Assembly: GCA_964520425.1 (NCBI GenBank)
Contig: CAZFMX010000105.1
Location: 1 to 8,833 of the forward strand
Direction of reading: 5' to 3'
Source: JAFGFY01 sp964520425
GTDB taxonomy: Bacteria; Desulfobacterota; DSM-4660; Desulfatiglandales; HGW-15
Length of the DNA stretch: 8,833 nucleotides
This document shows, piece after piece, positions 1-6,408 of this stretch (within the stretch, counting starts at the first letter, position 1; each line of letters opens with the position of its first letter). The notes beneath the pieces are model-generated. The model searched no databases and was not told the DNA's origin. It saw nothing but the letters and a program-made list of their open reading frames with translations. A program made the position numbers and the translations under genes.

Positions 1-874
1 AGGCTGCAGTCCACATCCAGGGAACGAGCCGTCCATGCCCCTCATATCCGGCAAAAAGAAATTGAAAATGGACCATATGGCTAGGAATTTGACTGTAGAA
101 AGCCGTAAAAAGCTCGAGGAAAAAGAAGAAGACATTGAAGATCATGGCATAGGTGACAATCATGGCCAGAGTCCCCACCTGCTTTGTTCCCGGATCGAAT
201 CGGGTAAACTTCCTCACAATCATACAAAGCAGAATCAAAAGAGCCGGGCCGGAACAGAATGCCGAGGAGAGAAAACGAGCCGCCAGAATGGCGGTCAGCC
301 AATAATGCCTTCCAGGCAGGCCTGAATACAAAAAGGCTGTCACCGTGTGGATGCTGAATGCCCATGGAATGGAGATGTAGATCAACGGCTTGACCCAGCC
401 GGGGTAGTGAATGCCCTTACGCTCCGAACTGAGGACATTCCATCCGATGACGAGATTAAGTAGGAGGTAGACGTTCAGGACGATCGAATCCCAGAACAGG
501 ACCGAATTGGGCCTCGGATAAAGGAAGATATTCAAGAACCTCATGGGTTTACCTAGGTCAACCAAGACGAAAAGACCGCACATAACCACTGCAGAAATCG
601 CGACGAATTCCCCCAGAATGGTAATCCTGCCGAATGCCTTGTAATCATGGAGGTAAAAGGGCAAAACGACCATGACGCCCGACGCGGCCACGCCCACCAG
701 ATAAGTCAGCTGGGCGATATAAAATCCCCACGACACATCCCTGCTCATACCTGTGACTTTCAGGCCTTCAAAGTACTGGGTGAGATAGAATAGAAAACCT
801 ATCCCGATAAGTACGAGCAATCCAATAATCCATCCCCAGTACAATCGACTTCCTTGTATCGCCTTTTCTAGCAT
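1..874 (-). CDS. dsrP: DsrP, NrfD/PsrC-like membrane subunit of DsrMKJOP (3' end outside window)
   Basis: An open frame of 291 codons runs from an ATG at 874 to the left edge without a stop, so the gene is partial; NrfD-type DsrP proteins are usually around 400 residues. The protein starts MLEKAIQG, then a very hydrophobic helix (WGWIIGLLVLIGIGFLFYL). It continues with the Gly/Ala-rich helix pair typical of the NrfD/PsrC fold (FYIAQLTYLVGVAASGVMV, later LGEFVAISAVVMCGLFVLVD) followed by LGKPMRF. At least seven membrane helices are visible in this part. Family knowledge: DsrP is the quinone-interacting integral membrane partner of the periplasmic DsrO. The start lies 7 nt after the dsrO stop, with AGG about 6 nt upstream. 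An ATG overlapping the dsrO stop (885) is out of frame and hits TAG, so 874 is the start. Placement behind dsrO supports DsrP over a generic NrfD. Confidence 0.93.
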   Translation of the reverse strand, partial: MLEKAIQGSRLYWGWIIGLLVLIGIGFLFYLTQYFEGLKVTGMSRDVSWGFYIAQLTYLVGVAASGVMVVLPFYLHDYKAFGRITILGEFVAISAVVMCGLFVLVDLGKPMRFLNIFLYPRPNSVLFWDSIVLNVYLLLNLVIGWNVLSSERKGIHYPGWVKPLIYISIPWAFSIHTVTAFLYSGLPGRHYWLTAILAARFLSSAFCSGPALLILLCMIVRKFTRFDPGTKQVGTLAMIVTYAMIFNVFFFFLELFTAFYSQIPSHMVHFQFLFAGYEGHGRLVPWMWTAA

Positions 875-881
875 AATGACC

Positions 882-1685
882 TCATACGATGTAATAAACG
901 TTGGGCCCCGTGCCCAATTCCGGTTTACGTATAATCGTGTAGTGTTCATGGAGGAGCTTCCTGACCTCGGAATCCGGCGCGTCTAGGTCCCCAAATGTCA
1001 GAGCCCCTTCCTTGATCTCATTGGCGGCTTCTACACAGGCCGGATACTCTCCCTTGGCCAGTCTCTCCGCACAGAAATTGCATTTCTCCACTACTCCCAA
1101 GGCCCTTGTGGGATATTCCGGATTGGTGGGAAAGTCGGGGTTGAGTGCCTCATCCATGGTTCGCGGATCCCCCCAGTTGAAGCTCCTTGAGCCGTAAGGA
1201 CATGCGGCCATACAGAACCGGCAACCGATGCAGCGGTGCATGTCCATCATCACAACACCATCCTCTTCTCGCTTCCACGTGGCCTTTGTGGGGCATACCC
1301 GGCAGCAAGGGGGATTAGTGCAATGGTTACAGAGCAACAGGAAGTCTCTATGCTTGTATTCTTCCGAAACATAGTCATGGTCTTGGCTGGGAAAGGTGTG
1401 CTCATAGGTCTCTTTCCAGATCCATTTGATCTCATGTTTGGGGTTTCCAGTCTTGGGAACATTGTGGGTGCGATGGCAGGCCTCAATGCATTTGTCCATC
1501 ACATGTTCGTCCATCTTGGTCATGTCTACTACCATGCCCCATTTTGTTCCAGCAGTCAGGGGAACCTCTTTAATGGAGGCCTCCACTTCCCCCGGGGTAA
1601 AAAGATGAAAGGCTGTTTTACCTCCCAGTCCTATGAGGGTTGAAAGTCCGGCCAGTTTTAAAAAGTCTCTTCTCTTGATGCCCAT
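882..1685 (-). CDS. dsrO: DsrO, Tat-exported ferredoxin-like iron-sulfur subunit of DsrMKJOP
   Basis: A 267-residue protein from the ATG at 1685, which sits 8 nt after an AGGAG; a GTG one codon earlier (1688) is also possible but is too close to that AGGAG. The N-terminus has a twin-arginine signal (KRRDFLK, residues 4-10) and a hydrophobic stretch, so the folded FeS protein should be exported by Tat to the periplasmic face. Cysteine motifs: C66 and C70 (CIEACHRTHNVP); C119, C122, C127, C128, C131; C152, C155, C158, C162 (CIGCRFCMAAC); and C202, C205, C217. Compared with four-cluster DmsB/NrfC proteins, the first two Cys of motif I and the last Cys of motif IV (Ala221 here) are missing, which predicts three [4Fe-4S] clusters. 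Family role: electron relay between triheme DsrJ and the membrane protein DsrP. The gene overlaps the dsrJ stop by 1 nt, implying coupled translation. Confidence 0.95.
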   Translation of the reverse strand: MGIKRRDFLKLAGLSTLIGLGGKTAFHLFTPGEVEASIKEVPLTAGTKWGMVVDMTKMDEHVMDKCIEACHRTHNVPKTGNPKHEIKWIWKETYEHTFPSQDHDYVSEEYKHRDFLLLCNHCTNPPCCRVCPTKATWKREEDGVVMMDMHRCIGCRFCMAACPYGSRSFNWGDPRTMDEALNPDFPTNPEYPTRALGVVEKCNFCAERLAKGEYPACVEAANEIKEGALTFGDLDAPDSEVRKLLHEHYTIIRKPELGTGPNVYYIV

Positions 1686-2074
1686 CACTTGTTCTCCTCA
1701 GGTTGAATGTGGCAGTCCCAACAAAAAGGGGTCACTGACGCGTAGGTGTGGCACTGATCGCAAAATTTGCTCTTGTTGGAATGGCATTCCATGCAGGTAG
1801 TTTGAAGGCTTATATCATATACTTCTCCCGTGCTGCTCTCGTATCGCCGGATGCCATTTCGGACCACACTGTCTCTCCACTGATCCAACAGTTTCATGTG
1901 CTGGGTCCTTATATATGACTTCGGCTCCACACAGACCTTGGCCTCCTGTGCCTTGGCGGTGAGTTCAGGCTCCGGTGTCTTTGCAGTCCATTTTTCCGTA
2001 TTAGGCCAGAAAGGATATGCCAGCAGAATGACGCCTATTATGAGTCCAACCAAGATCTTCCATCCGTCGTACAT
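1685..2074 (-). CDS. dsrJ: DsrJ, membrane-anchored triheme cytochrome c of DsrMKJOP
   Basis: A 129-residue protein with an uncleaved-looking N-terminal anchor (residues about 6-22, ILVGLIIGVILLAYPFW) and a short periplasmic domain. Three CxxCH haem c sites are packed into the C-terminus: CMECH at 94-98, CDQCH at 105-109 and CWDCH at 118-122. Family knowledge: DsrJ carries three haems with unusual axial ligation, and in Allochromatium vinosum a conserved Cys was proposed as a haem ligand. The only non-haem cysteine here, C48 in KVCVEP, is the obvious counterpart, and M60 and H59 lie near it. The start codon is 1 nt past the dsrK stop and uses a GGAGGAA embedded in the last dsrK codons. DsrJ is expected to exchange electrons with a periplasmic cytochrome or an unknown periplasmic sulfur substrate. 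Identification is secure from length, haem pattern and position. Confidence 0.95.
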   Translation of the reverse strand: MYDGWKILVGLIIGVILLAYPFWPNTEKWTAKTPEPELTAKAQEAKVCVEPKSYIRTQHMKLLDQWRDSVVRNGIRRYESSTGEVYDISLQTTCMECHSNKSKFCDQCHTYASVTPFCWDCHIQPEENK

Positions 2075-2075
2075 T

Positions 2076-3704
2076 CTATTCTTCCTCCTCTATCTCCACG
2101 CCGGGAAGGGGTTCGTTACGCAGGTCGGTGGTTCTTTCCTTTTCTCCATCCAATATCAGGGCATTACCCACCAGTTCATGAACACCGGTGACGTCCACTT
2201 CCGGAACCCAGTATCTCATGAGATCCGGGAAGACCGCCCTATCAATGGCGCAAACACAAGCCAGCATTTTGACCCCATGTCTTTCATGGACATATTTCAC
2301 AGCATTTGCCCGAGGTAGACCTCCTCTCATTCGGAGTTCCATGTCCTCGCCGGCATTCAGACCGGATCCACTGCCGCAGCAGAAGGTCTGTTCCTTGATG
2401 GTGTTCTCCGGCATCTCGAAGAAATTATTGCATACATTCCTAATGATATAACGCGGCTCCTCTAAGAGTCCCATACCTCGTGCGGTGTTACAGGAATCAT
2501 GAAAGGTTAGGACCAGATTGTCGTTTCGGCTCGGGTCCAGTTTAAGTTTCCCGTGCTTGATGAGATCCGCCGTAAATTCCGTGATGTGAACCATCTTTGT
2601 TGATTTTGCATTCTCGAATTTGGTCCCGGTTATAGGAGAGACGGGCTCTTCAAGAAAATCGGCGGGGCCGTTGAAGGTATCCATATACTGGTTAATCACC
2701 CGCCACATATGGCCGCATTCTCCACCGAGGATCCATTTTACACCGAGGCGCTTGGCTTCCGCGTACATCTTGGCATTGAGTCTCTTGGCCATTTCATGGG
2801 AAGTGAAATAGCCGAAGTTTCCGCCCTCAGAGGCATAGGTGCTCCAGGTGATATCGAAACCAAGGCTCTGTAGATAGTGGAAAAGGATCAGATACCCCAT
2901 GCAGGTGTAGGTGCCCGGATCTGCAAAGACATCGCCTGAAGGCGTGATAAAAAGGATCTCAGCCCCTTTCCTGTTAAAACTAGGCTCCACTTTGACACCT
3001 GTGACCTCTTCTATTTCATCCACGAAGAAGTCGATCATGTCCTTGAACGCATGAGGTTGGATACCCAGGTGATTTCCAGTCCTGTAACAATTGGCTACGG
3101 GCGCGCCGATCCAGTCGATGTTCAATCCCAGGAGATTCAGCAATTCCCTGGCTATGATGGTGATCTCGGCCGTGTCAATCCCATAAGGGCAGAAGACAGA
3201 ACAGCGCCGGCACTCCGTGCACTGAAAGAAATAAGACCACCACTCCTTAAGCACATCGTAAGTCATTTCTCGGGCGCCGGCAAACATCCCCATAATTTTC
3301 CCTGCCGTAGTGAACTCCTTTCTGTAGATCGAGCGAAGGAGTTCTGCCCTGAGGACCGGCATGTTTTTGGGATCGCCACTTCCGATGAAAAAATGGCATT
3401 TATCGGCACATGCCCCACATCGTACGCAGATGTCCATGAAGATCTTCAAGGATCTGAACCGATCAATCCTTTCTCGTAATCCCTCCAGGACGATCTCTTT
3501 CCAATTCTCGGGCAACTTCCAGTCTTCTTCAAACGGCGACCATTGCCTCGGGTTGGGGAAACCGACATACTCGGTGTTCTTTGGAGCGACACCATAACAT
3601 GCGATTCCTTCTCGAATCTCAGTAGGGGTGTGCATCCAGCCTTGCCAGGGTGGAAGGGAATGATTTATCTTTGCCAATTCATCAGATTTAGGGACATCGG
3701 CCAT
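2076..3704 (-). CDS. dsrK: DsrK, HdrD-like iron-sulfur subunit of DsrMKJOP (CCG domain)
   Basis: A 542-residue soluble protein without a signal peptide, expected on the cytoplasmic face bound to DsrM. Two ferredoxin-type [4Fe-4S] motifs are visible: C93, C96, C99, C103 (CVRCGACADKC) and C162, C165, C168, C172 (CTECRRCSVFCP). The C-terminal half has the HdrD/CCG signature for the special catalytic [4Fe-4S] cluster: C405 (FHDSCNTARG), C442-C443-G444 and C483/C485 (ACVCAIDRA). The final pair is CxC rather than the CxxC of the textbook CCG pattern. Other Cys at 268 and 330 (GGECGH) lie in the degenerate first CCG-like half. Family role: reduction of the DsrC trisulfide/disulfide using electrons from menaquinol via DsrM, by analogy with heterodisulfide reductase HdrDE. 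The start is 2 nt after the dsrM stop, with GGAGAAAAGG inside the dsrM tail as ribosome site. Confidence 0.96.
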   Translation of the reverse strand: MADVPKSDELAKINHSLPPWQGWMHTPTEIREGIACYGVAPKNTEYVGFPNPRQWSPFEEDWKLPENWKEIVLEGLRERIDRFRSLKIFMDICVRCGACADKCHFFIGSGDPKNMPVLRAELLRSIYRKEFTTAGKIMGMFAGAREMTYDVLKEWWSYFFQCTECRRCSVFCPYGIDTAEITIIARELLNLLGLNIDWIGAPVANCYRTGNHLGIQPHAFKDMIDFFVDEIEEVTGVKVEPSFNRKGAEILFITPSGDVFADPGTYTCMGYLILFHYLQSLGFDITWSTYASEGGNFGYFTSHEMAKRLNAKMYAEAKRLGVKWILGGECGHMWRVINQYMDTFNGPADFLEEPVSPITGTKFENAKSTKMVHITEFTADLIKHGKLKLDPSRNDNLVLTFHDSCNTARGMGLLEEPRYIIRNVCNNFFEMPENTIKEQTFCCGSGSGLNAGEDMELRMRGGLPRANAVKYVHERHGVKMLACVCAIDRAVFPDLMRYWVPEVDVTGVHELVGNALILDGEKERTTDLRNEPLPGVEIEEEE

Positions 3705-3706
3705 AT

Positions 3707-4783
3707 CTAATCCTTTTCTCCTTGTTGTTGTGTTTCCTCATCCGGCGGTTGTTCAGGCATCTTTTCCACGGGTAGCCCAGCCTCTATCATCTTTTCCCTG
3801 AACTCGTCTTCATAGGCATCGTAGGTGTGGACCTTTACAGGATAATCCCAGGGATTGATGTGCCTGACCATCCTGCTGTTATTGGAGAGGTTTCTTGTAG
3901 GGCTCAAGAAGATCCCCGCAAAATGAACGAGTTTGCTGAAAGGGAAATAGGCCAGAAGCACGCTGACCAGAAACAGGTGAATATAAAAGAGGATTCCAAT
4001 GCCTTCCGGGTTTTTGGGTTGAAAGCTGGCTAATCCCAGGGTCAATTCTTTGATACGGATCACATCTACCTTGAGCAGGTATCTCATCAAGACTCCGGTA
4101 AAGGCAATCCCTATAATCAAGAACAGGGGAAAGTAATCGGCTGGAAGGGAGATGTAGCGGACTTGAGCTACCCAAAGCCTTCTAAGGAGAAGGAGGCTTA
4201 CAGCCCCCAAGAGCACAAGGCCGCTGAGCATGACGCCGGGCAACATAAAACCGGAGAAAGGCGCAGCCCCGAATTGAAAAAAACCATCCAGCTGTTCCAC
4301 CAGGGTAACAAACGCGGGAATGGGCTCAGTAAAAAACCTCAGGTGTCTGATCACGACGACCAGAAAGGAATAGTGAAACGCGAGGGCGAACAGCCAGAGC
4401 CACTTTTCCCATTCATACCCGATACGCGGTCCCTCTCTGTATGCCATCCGGGTGTTCCTGAACAGGGAGCGGAAGGTGAGTACTTCAAAGACCATACGGA
4501 CGATGACGCCCAGGGTAGTTGAGGGGTTATCGATCTTGTTTTGTTTGATCCATGGCAGAGATTTCTGTTGGCCTGCAGTGGTCGGAATGCGGAAAGGGAC
4601 CGGGGATCGTGACCAGCCAATAACGCGAGCGATGAGCCCCAGAAAGAATACGATTAGAGCCGTATAAGGTATATACGTGCCGAAAAGGGCGCGCAGGTCC
4701 AAAGCCCATACGCCCACCAGCGGGATCAGAACCAATACCGCCACGGCAGAAAAGGAAACTATAATGCTTAAGACGAAATTCAT
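3707..4783 (-). CDS. dsrM: DsrM, NarI/HdrE-like haem b membrane subunit of DsrMKJOP
   Basis: A 358-residue integral membrane protein with about six hydrophobic helices (roughly residues 5-27, 38-56, 128-147, 177-200, 217-236, 264-283). Histidines placed as NarI-type haem b ligands are H137 and H147 (LAFHYSFLVVVIRHLRFF) and H269 and H287 (FYIHLFLVS, KLVHFAGIF). This supports a dihaem cytochrome b that oxidises menaquinol and passes electrons to DsrK on the cytoplasmic side. The C-terminal tail (after about 300) is hydrophilic and acidic and ends in a Gln/Glu-rich stretch. The ATG at 4783 is preceded by GGGAG about 7 nt upstream. It follows the RsbRD-like gene by 24 nt and precedes dsrK by 2 nt. 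NarI of nitrate reductase is the related alternative, but the dsrKJO neighbours settle the call. Confidence 0.95.
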   Translation of the reverse strand: MNFVLSIIVSFSAVAVLVLIPLVGVWALDLRALFGTYIPYTALIVFFLGLIARVIGWSRSPVPFRIPTTAGQQKSLPWIKQNKIDNPSTTLGVIVRMVFEVLTFRSLFRNTRMAYREGPRIGYEWEKWLWLFALAFHYSFLVVVIRHLRFFTEPIPAFVTLVEQLDGFFQFGAAPFSGFMLPGVMLSGLVLLGAVSLLLLRRLWVAQVRYISLPADYFPLFLIIGIAFTGVLMRYLLKVDVIRIKELTLGLASFQPKNPEGIGILFYIHLFLVSVLLAYFPFSKLVHFAGIFLSPTRNLSNNSRMVRHINPWDYPVKVHTYDAYEDEFREKMIEAGLPVEKMPEQPPDEETQQQGEKD

Positions 4784-4807
4784 AGTCTGCTCCCTAATTC
4801 ACTTGAT

Positions 4808-5356
4808 TCACTCTTGTCCGTTGGATTCTTTGAAATCCGGGTTCCATGGCGGAATTTCACAAATCACGCCCGCCCGCTCCAGTAGTTTGGAGACCTGATT
4901 CCTCGTCTGATTCGCCCTGATTTCATAGAGCTTTTTCTTATGTGTCACATAGATGTCAAAGGCAAGAAGCGCTAATTCATCTATTCTGGTTTCAAAATCC
5001 ATACATTCTTGCTGGAGTCGGTTCTCCTGAATCTCCTTTTTCAGTTCCTCTCTAATGGCCTTCTTGAGAAAAAAAATAAAGGCTACTGCTTGAGAGGGAG
5101 AGAAATCCTGGACCGCTCTGATTTTGATCATATAGTCTAGAAAGGAGGAGACTGTTTCAGGATTCAGACCTTTGAGGAGTTCGAGATAGATCTTTTCCAT
5201 CTCCTGAGAAAGGGTATGCCCGACAGGATTGGCAAAAGGGTCTTTCTGTTCGTACAGGAATCTTTTTGCATTCGTCGGATAGGTATCCAGGGTCATTCGA
5301 ATCCATGTCTTGACCACGGCGGAGGTTTTTTGTGTTAGGATTTCTTCCAGTTTCAT
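4808..5356 (-). CDS. RsbRD N-terminal-domain-like protein, first gene of the dsr operon
   Basis: A 182-residue soluble, mostly helical and charged protein with no signal peptide or membrane segment. The opening MKLEEILTQKTSAVVKTWIR followed by YPTNAKRFLYEQKDPFANPVGHT resembles the RsbRD N-terminal domain family of small proteins, known from stressosome-like sensors and also, from memory, found as a stand-alone gene ahead of dsrMKJOP in sulfate reducers. It lacks the STAS domain of true RsbR proteins, so a stressosome role cannot be assumed; a sensory or assembly/regulatory role for the complex is inference. A Lys/Glu-rich helix (about residues 97-112) may form a coiled coil. The start is the ATG at 5356; a TTG one codon upstream is in frame but less likely. 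It is the promoter-proximal gene, 24 nt before dsrM, and so co-expressed with the complex. Confidence 0.82.
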   Translation of the reverse strand: MKLEEILTQKTSAVVKTWIRMTLDTYPTNAKRFLYEQKDPFANPVGHTLSQEMEKIYLELLKGLNPETVSSFLDYMIKIRAVQDFSPSQAVAFIFFLKKAIREELKKEIQENRLQQECMDFETRIDELALLAFDIYVTHKKKLYEIRANQTRNQVSKLLERAGVICEIPPWNPDFKESNGQE

Positions 5357-5432
5357 CAATCTCTTCGAATGCGAAAATATCCAATTAATAAAGACAGTTA
5401 ACCCTAATCATCCACTCTTGTGTCGGGGGGGA

Positions 5433-5461
5433 AATATAGATAAATCGTCTTCTTAAGTCAA
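5433..5461 (-). promoter_or_regulatory. Sigma70-type promoter of the RsbRD-dsrMKJOP operon
   Basis: On the minus strand a -35 TTGACT (5461-5456) and a -10 TATATT (5438-5433) are separated by exactly 17 nt. Both boxes are one mismatch from consensus (TTGACA, TATAAT). Transcription would begin near 5426, giving a leader of about 70 nt before the ATG at 5356. It is the best match to a housekeeping promoter in the intergenic region and faces the operon without obstruction. Confidence 0.7.
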
Positions 5462-5472
5462 GGAAAAAGACC

Positions 5473-5496
5473 GGGACGCCATACAGCATGGCGCCC
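5473..5496. promoter_or_regulatory. Palindrome/hairpin upstream of the dsr promoter
   Basis: The sequence GGG-A-CGCCAT-ACAGC-ATGGCG-CCC forms a 6-bp perfect stem extended by 3 more G:C pairs across a single bulged A. Its centre (about 5485) lies near -59 relative to the predicted dsr transcription start, a usual place for an activator site. On the minus strand it is followed by a short T-run (TCTTTTT), so a terminator is the alternative, but no gene upstream on that strand would need one. Confidence 0.45.
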
Positions 5497-5618
5497 AAAA
5501 TGCATGGATTCCTACAAGTTTTGTTTACCCTAGATGGTTAAGATTAAGTTGTCAATAGCCAAAATGTGTTTTTTGTGAATTTTTTCTCAGAACTTCGTCT
5601 TGAAAACCTACGATCTTC

Positions 5619-5643
5619 TTCGAGAATCGTGCAGTGTCTCGAA
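5619..5643. promoter_or_regulatory. 25-bp inverted repeat in the frd upstream region
   Basis: Perfect 7-bp arms TTCGAGA and TCTCGAA are separated by 11 nt. The element lies about 100 bp before frdC and 27 bp before a TTGACA hexamer, consistent with a dimeric regulator site. The regulator is unknown. The left arm also overlaps a smaller ACGAT/ATCGT hairpin (5610-5630). Confidence 0.4.
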
Positions 5644-5669
5644 TGGACTTCCCTATATCCGGATTCATC

Positions 5670-5698
5670 TTGACAATCTTTTAGACGGAGGGTAGTAG
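5670..5698 (+). promoter_or_regulatory. Possible frdCA promoter (weak -10)
   Basis: A perfect -35 hexamer TTGACA (5670-5675) is followed after 17 nt by TAGTAG (5693-5698), which matches the -10 consensus at only three positions. A good -10-like TACAAT occurs at 5710-5715 but has no -35 at the right distance. The site may depend on an activator; the call is tentative. Confidence 0.3.
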
Positions 5699-5734
5699 CA
5701 TGCTGTTAATACAATTGTTTAAGCTCAGACCGGG

Positions 5735-5739
5735 GGAGG
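5735..5739 (+). promoter_or_regulatory. Ribosome binding site that decides the frdC start
   Basis: GGGGGAGG (5732-5739) directly abuts the first in-frame ATG (5740), leaving no spacer. The second in-frame ATG at 5746 has a proper 6-nt spacing from GGAGG, so translation most likely begins there. Confidence 0.65.
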
Positions 5740-5745
5740 ATGCCA

Positions 5746-6396
5746 ATGGCCATTGATACAACCATCTATGTCCCAACGCCAAGCAGGACGTCGGCCTATT
5801 TAGATGGCCTACAAATGCTCACCGGCGTGGCTCTAATCCTTTTTATGTGGAGCCACATGGTACTCGTGGCCAGCGTAAACCTGGGTGCCGAGGCCATGAA
5901 CACCCTTGCCCGGTTCTTTGAAGAGACCTACATGGCCCAGGTGGGAGGGCCGGTTATCGGATGTATTTTTCTCCTTCATTTCCTCCTGGCCGCTCGAAAA
6001 ATCCCCTTTCGCATGGACCAGCAGACCACCATCTGGAAACATAGTCGCATCCTCCGCCATACCGACACGTGGCTCTGGATGATACAGGCATTGACTGCTA
6101 TGATCATCCTGATCATGGGCTCCATCCACATGTGGACCGTCTTGACCGACCTGCCTATTACAGCGGCCAAAAGCGCCACCCGTATTCAGGGGGGATTCTG
6201 GCTGGTTTTCTACCTGATTCTTTTGCCCATGGTGGAGCTTCACGTGGGAATCGGATTCTATCGCATCGGCGTGAAGTGGGGTCTTATTCGACGCAACACG
6301 CGAAAAGGCTTTAAAAGATTCGAAAATATCCTTACCGGCGTCTTCGTGCTGATCGGTTTGATAACGATTGTGAGATTTTTGAACCTACCCATCTGA
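5746..6396 (+). CDS. frdC: FrdC, dihaem cytochrome b subunit of fumarate reductase/succinate dehydrogenase
   Basis: A 216-residue membrane protein with five hydrophobic segments, the length and layout of the dihaem cytochrome b of Wolinella succinogenes/Desulfovibrio gigas-type quinol:fumarate reductase. Numbered from the upstream ATG at 5740 (subtract 2 for the chosen start), the likely haem ligands are H39 (MWSHMVLVAS), H80 (FLLHFLLAARK), H130 (GSIHMW) and H168 (VELHVGIGFYRIGVKWG). E166, two residues before the last His, is at the position of the Wolinella E-pathway glutamate (E180). The subunit anchors FrdA/FrdB to the cytoplasmic face and exchanges electrons with menaquinone. It heads a plus-strand operon divergent from dsr; its stop overlaps the ribosome site of frdA. 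The reaction direction in vivo (fumarate reduction or succinate oxidation) cannot be read from the sequence. Confidence 0.93.
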   Translation: MAIDTTIYVPTPSRTSAYLDGLQMLTGVALILFMWSHMVLVASVNLGAEAMNTLARFFEETYMAQVGGPVIGCIFLLHFLLAARKIPFRMDQQTTIWKHSRILRHTDTWLWMIQALTAMIILIMGSIHMWTVLTDLPITAAKSATRIQGGFWLVFYLILLPMVELHVGIGFYRIGVKWGLIRRNTRKGFKRFENILTGVFVLIGLITIVRFLNLPI

Positions 6397-6401
6397 GGAG
6401 G
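6395..6401 (+). promoter_or_regulatory. Ribosome binding site of frdA, overlapping the frdC stop
   Basis: GAGGAGG starts inside the TGA stop of frdC and lies 7 nt before a TTG codon at 6409. No in-frame ATG or GTG lies between, and the FAD-binding motif starts within the next dozen codons. The TTG is therefore the start, and translation is probably coupled to frdC. Confidence 0.75.
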
Positions 6402-6408
6402 TTTTTAT

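Noticed and set aside
1460..1490. CIEACH in DsrO as a haem c site
   Set aside because: The spacing is three residues rather than two, and the protein carries a Tat signal as an FeS protein; the pair fits the remnant of ferredoxin motif I.
1236..1643. Plus-strand open frame opposite dsrO
   Set aside because: It is antisense to the DsrO cysteine motifs and has no supported product.
3879..4175. Minus-strand frame inside dsrM and similar small frames at 4351-4709
   Set aside because: Alternative frames of the dsrM gene; DsrM with its His-bearing helices explains the region.
5399..5540. Similar TTAACCCTAATC and TTTACCCTAGAT motifs in the intergenic region
   Set aside because: Only partly matching 12-mers in AT-rich DNA; not distinguishable from chance.
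5710..5715. TACAAT as the frd -10 box
   Set aside because: No -35-like hexamer lies 16-18 nt upstream (the place reads GGAGGG), so it is not called as a promoter alone.
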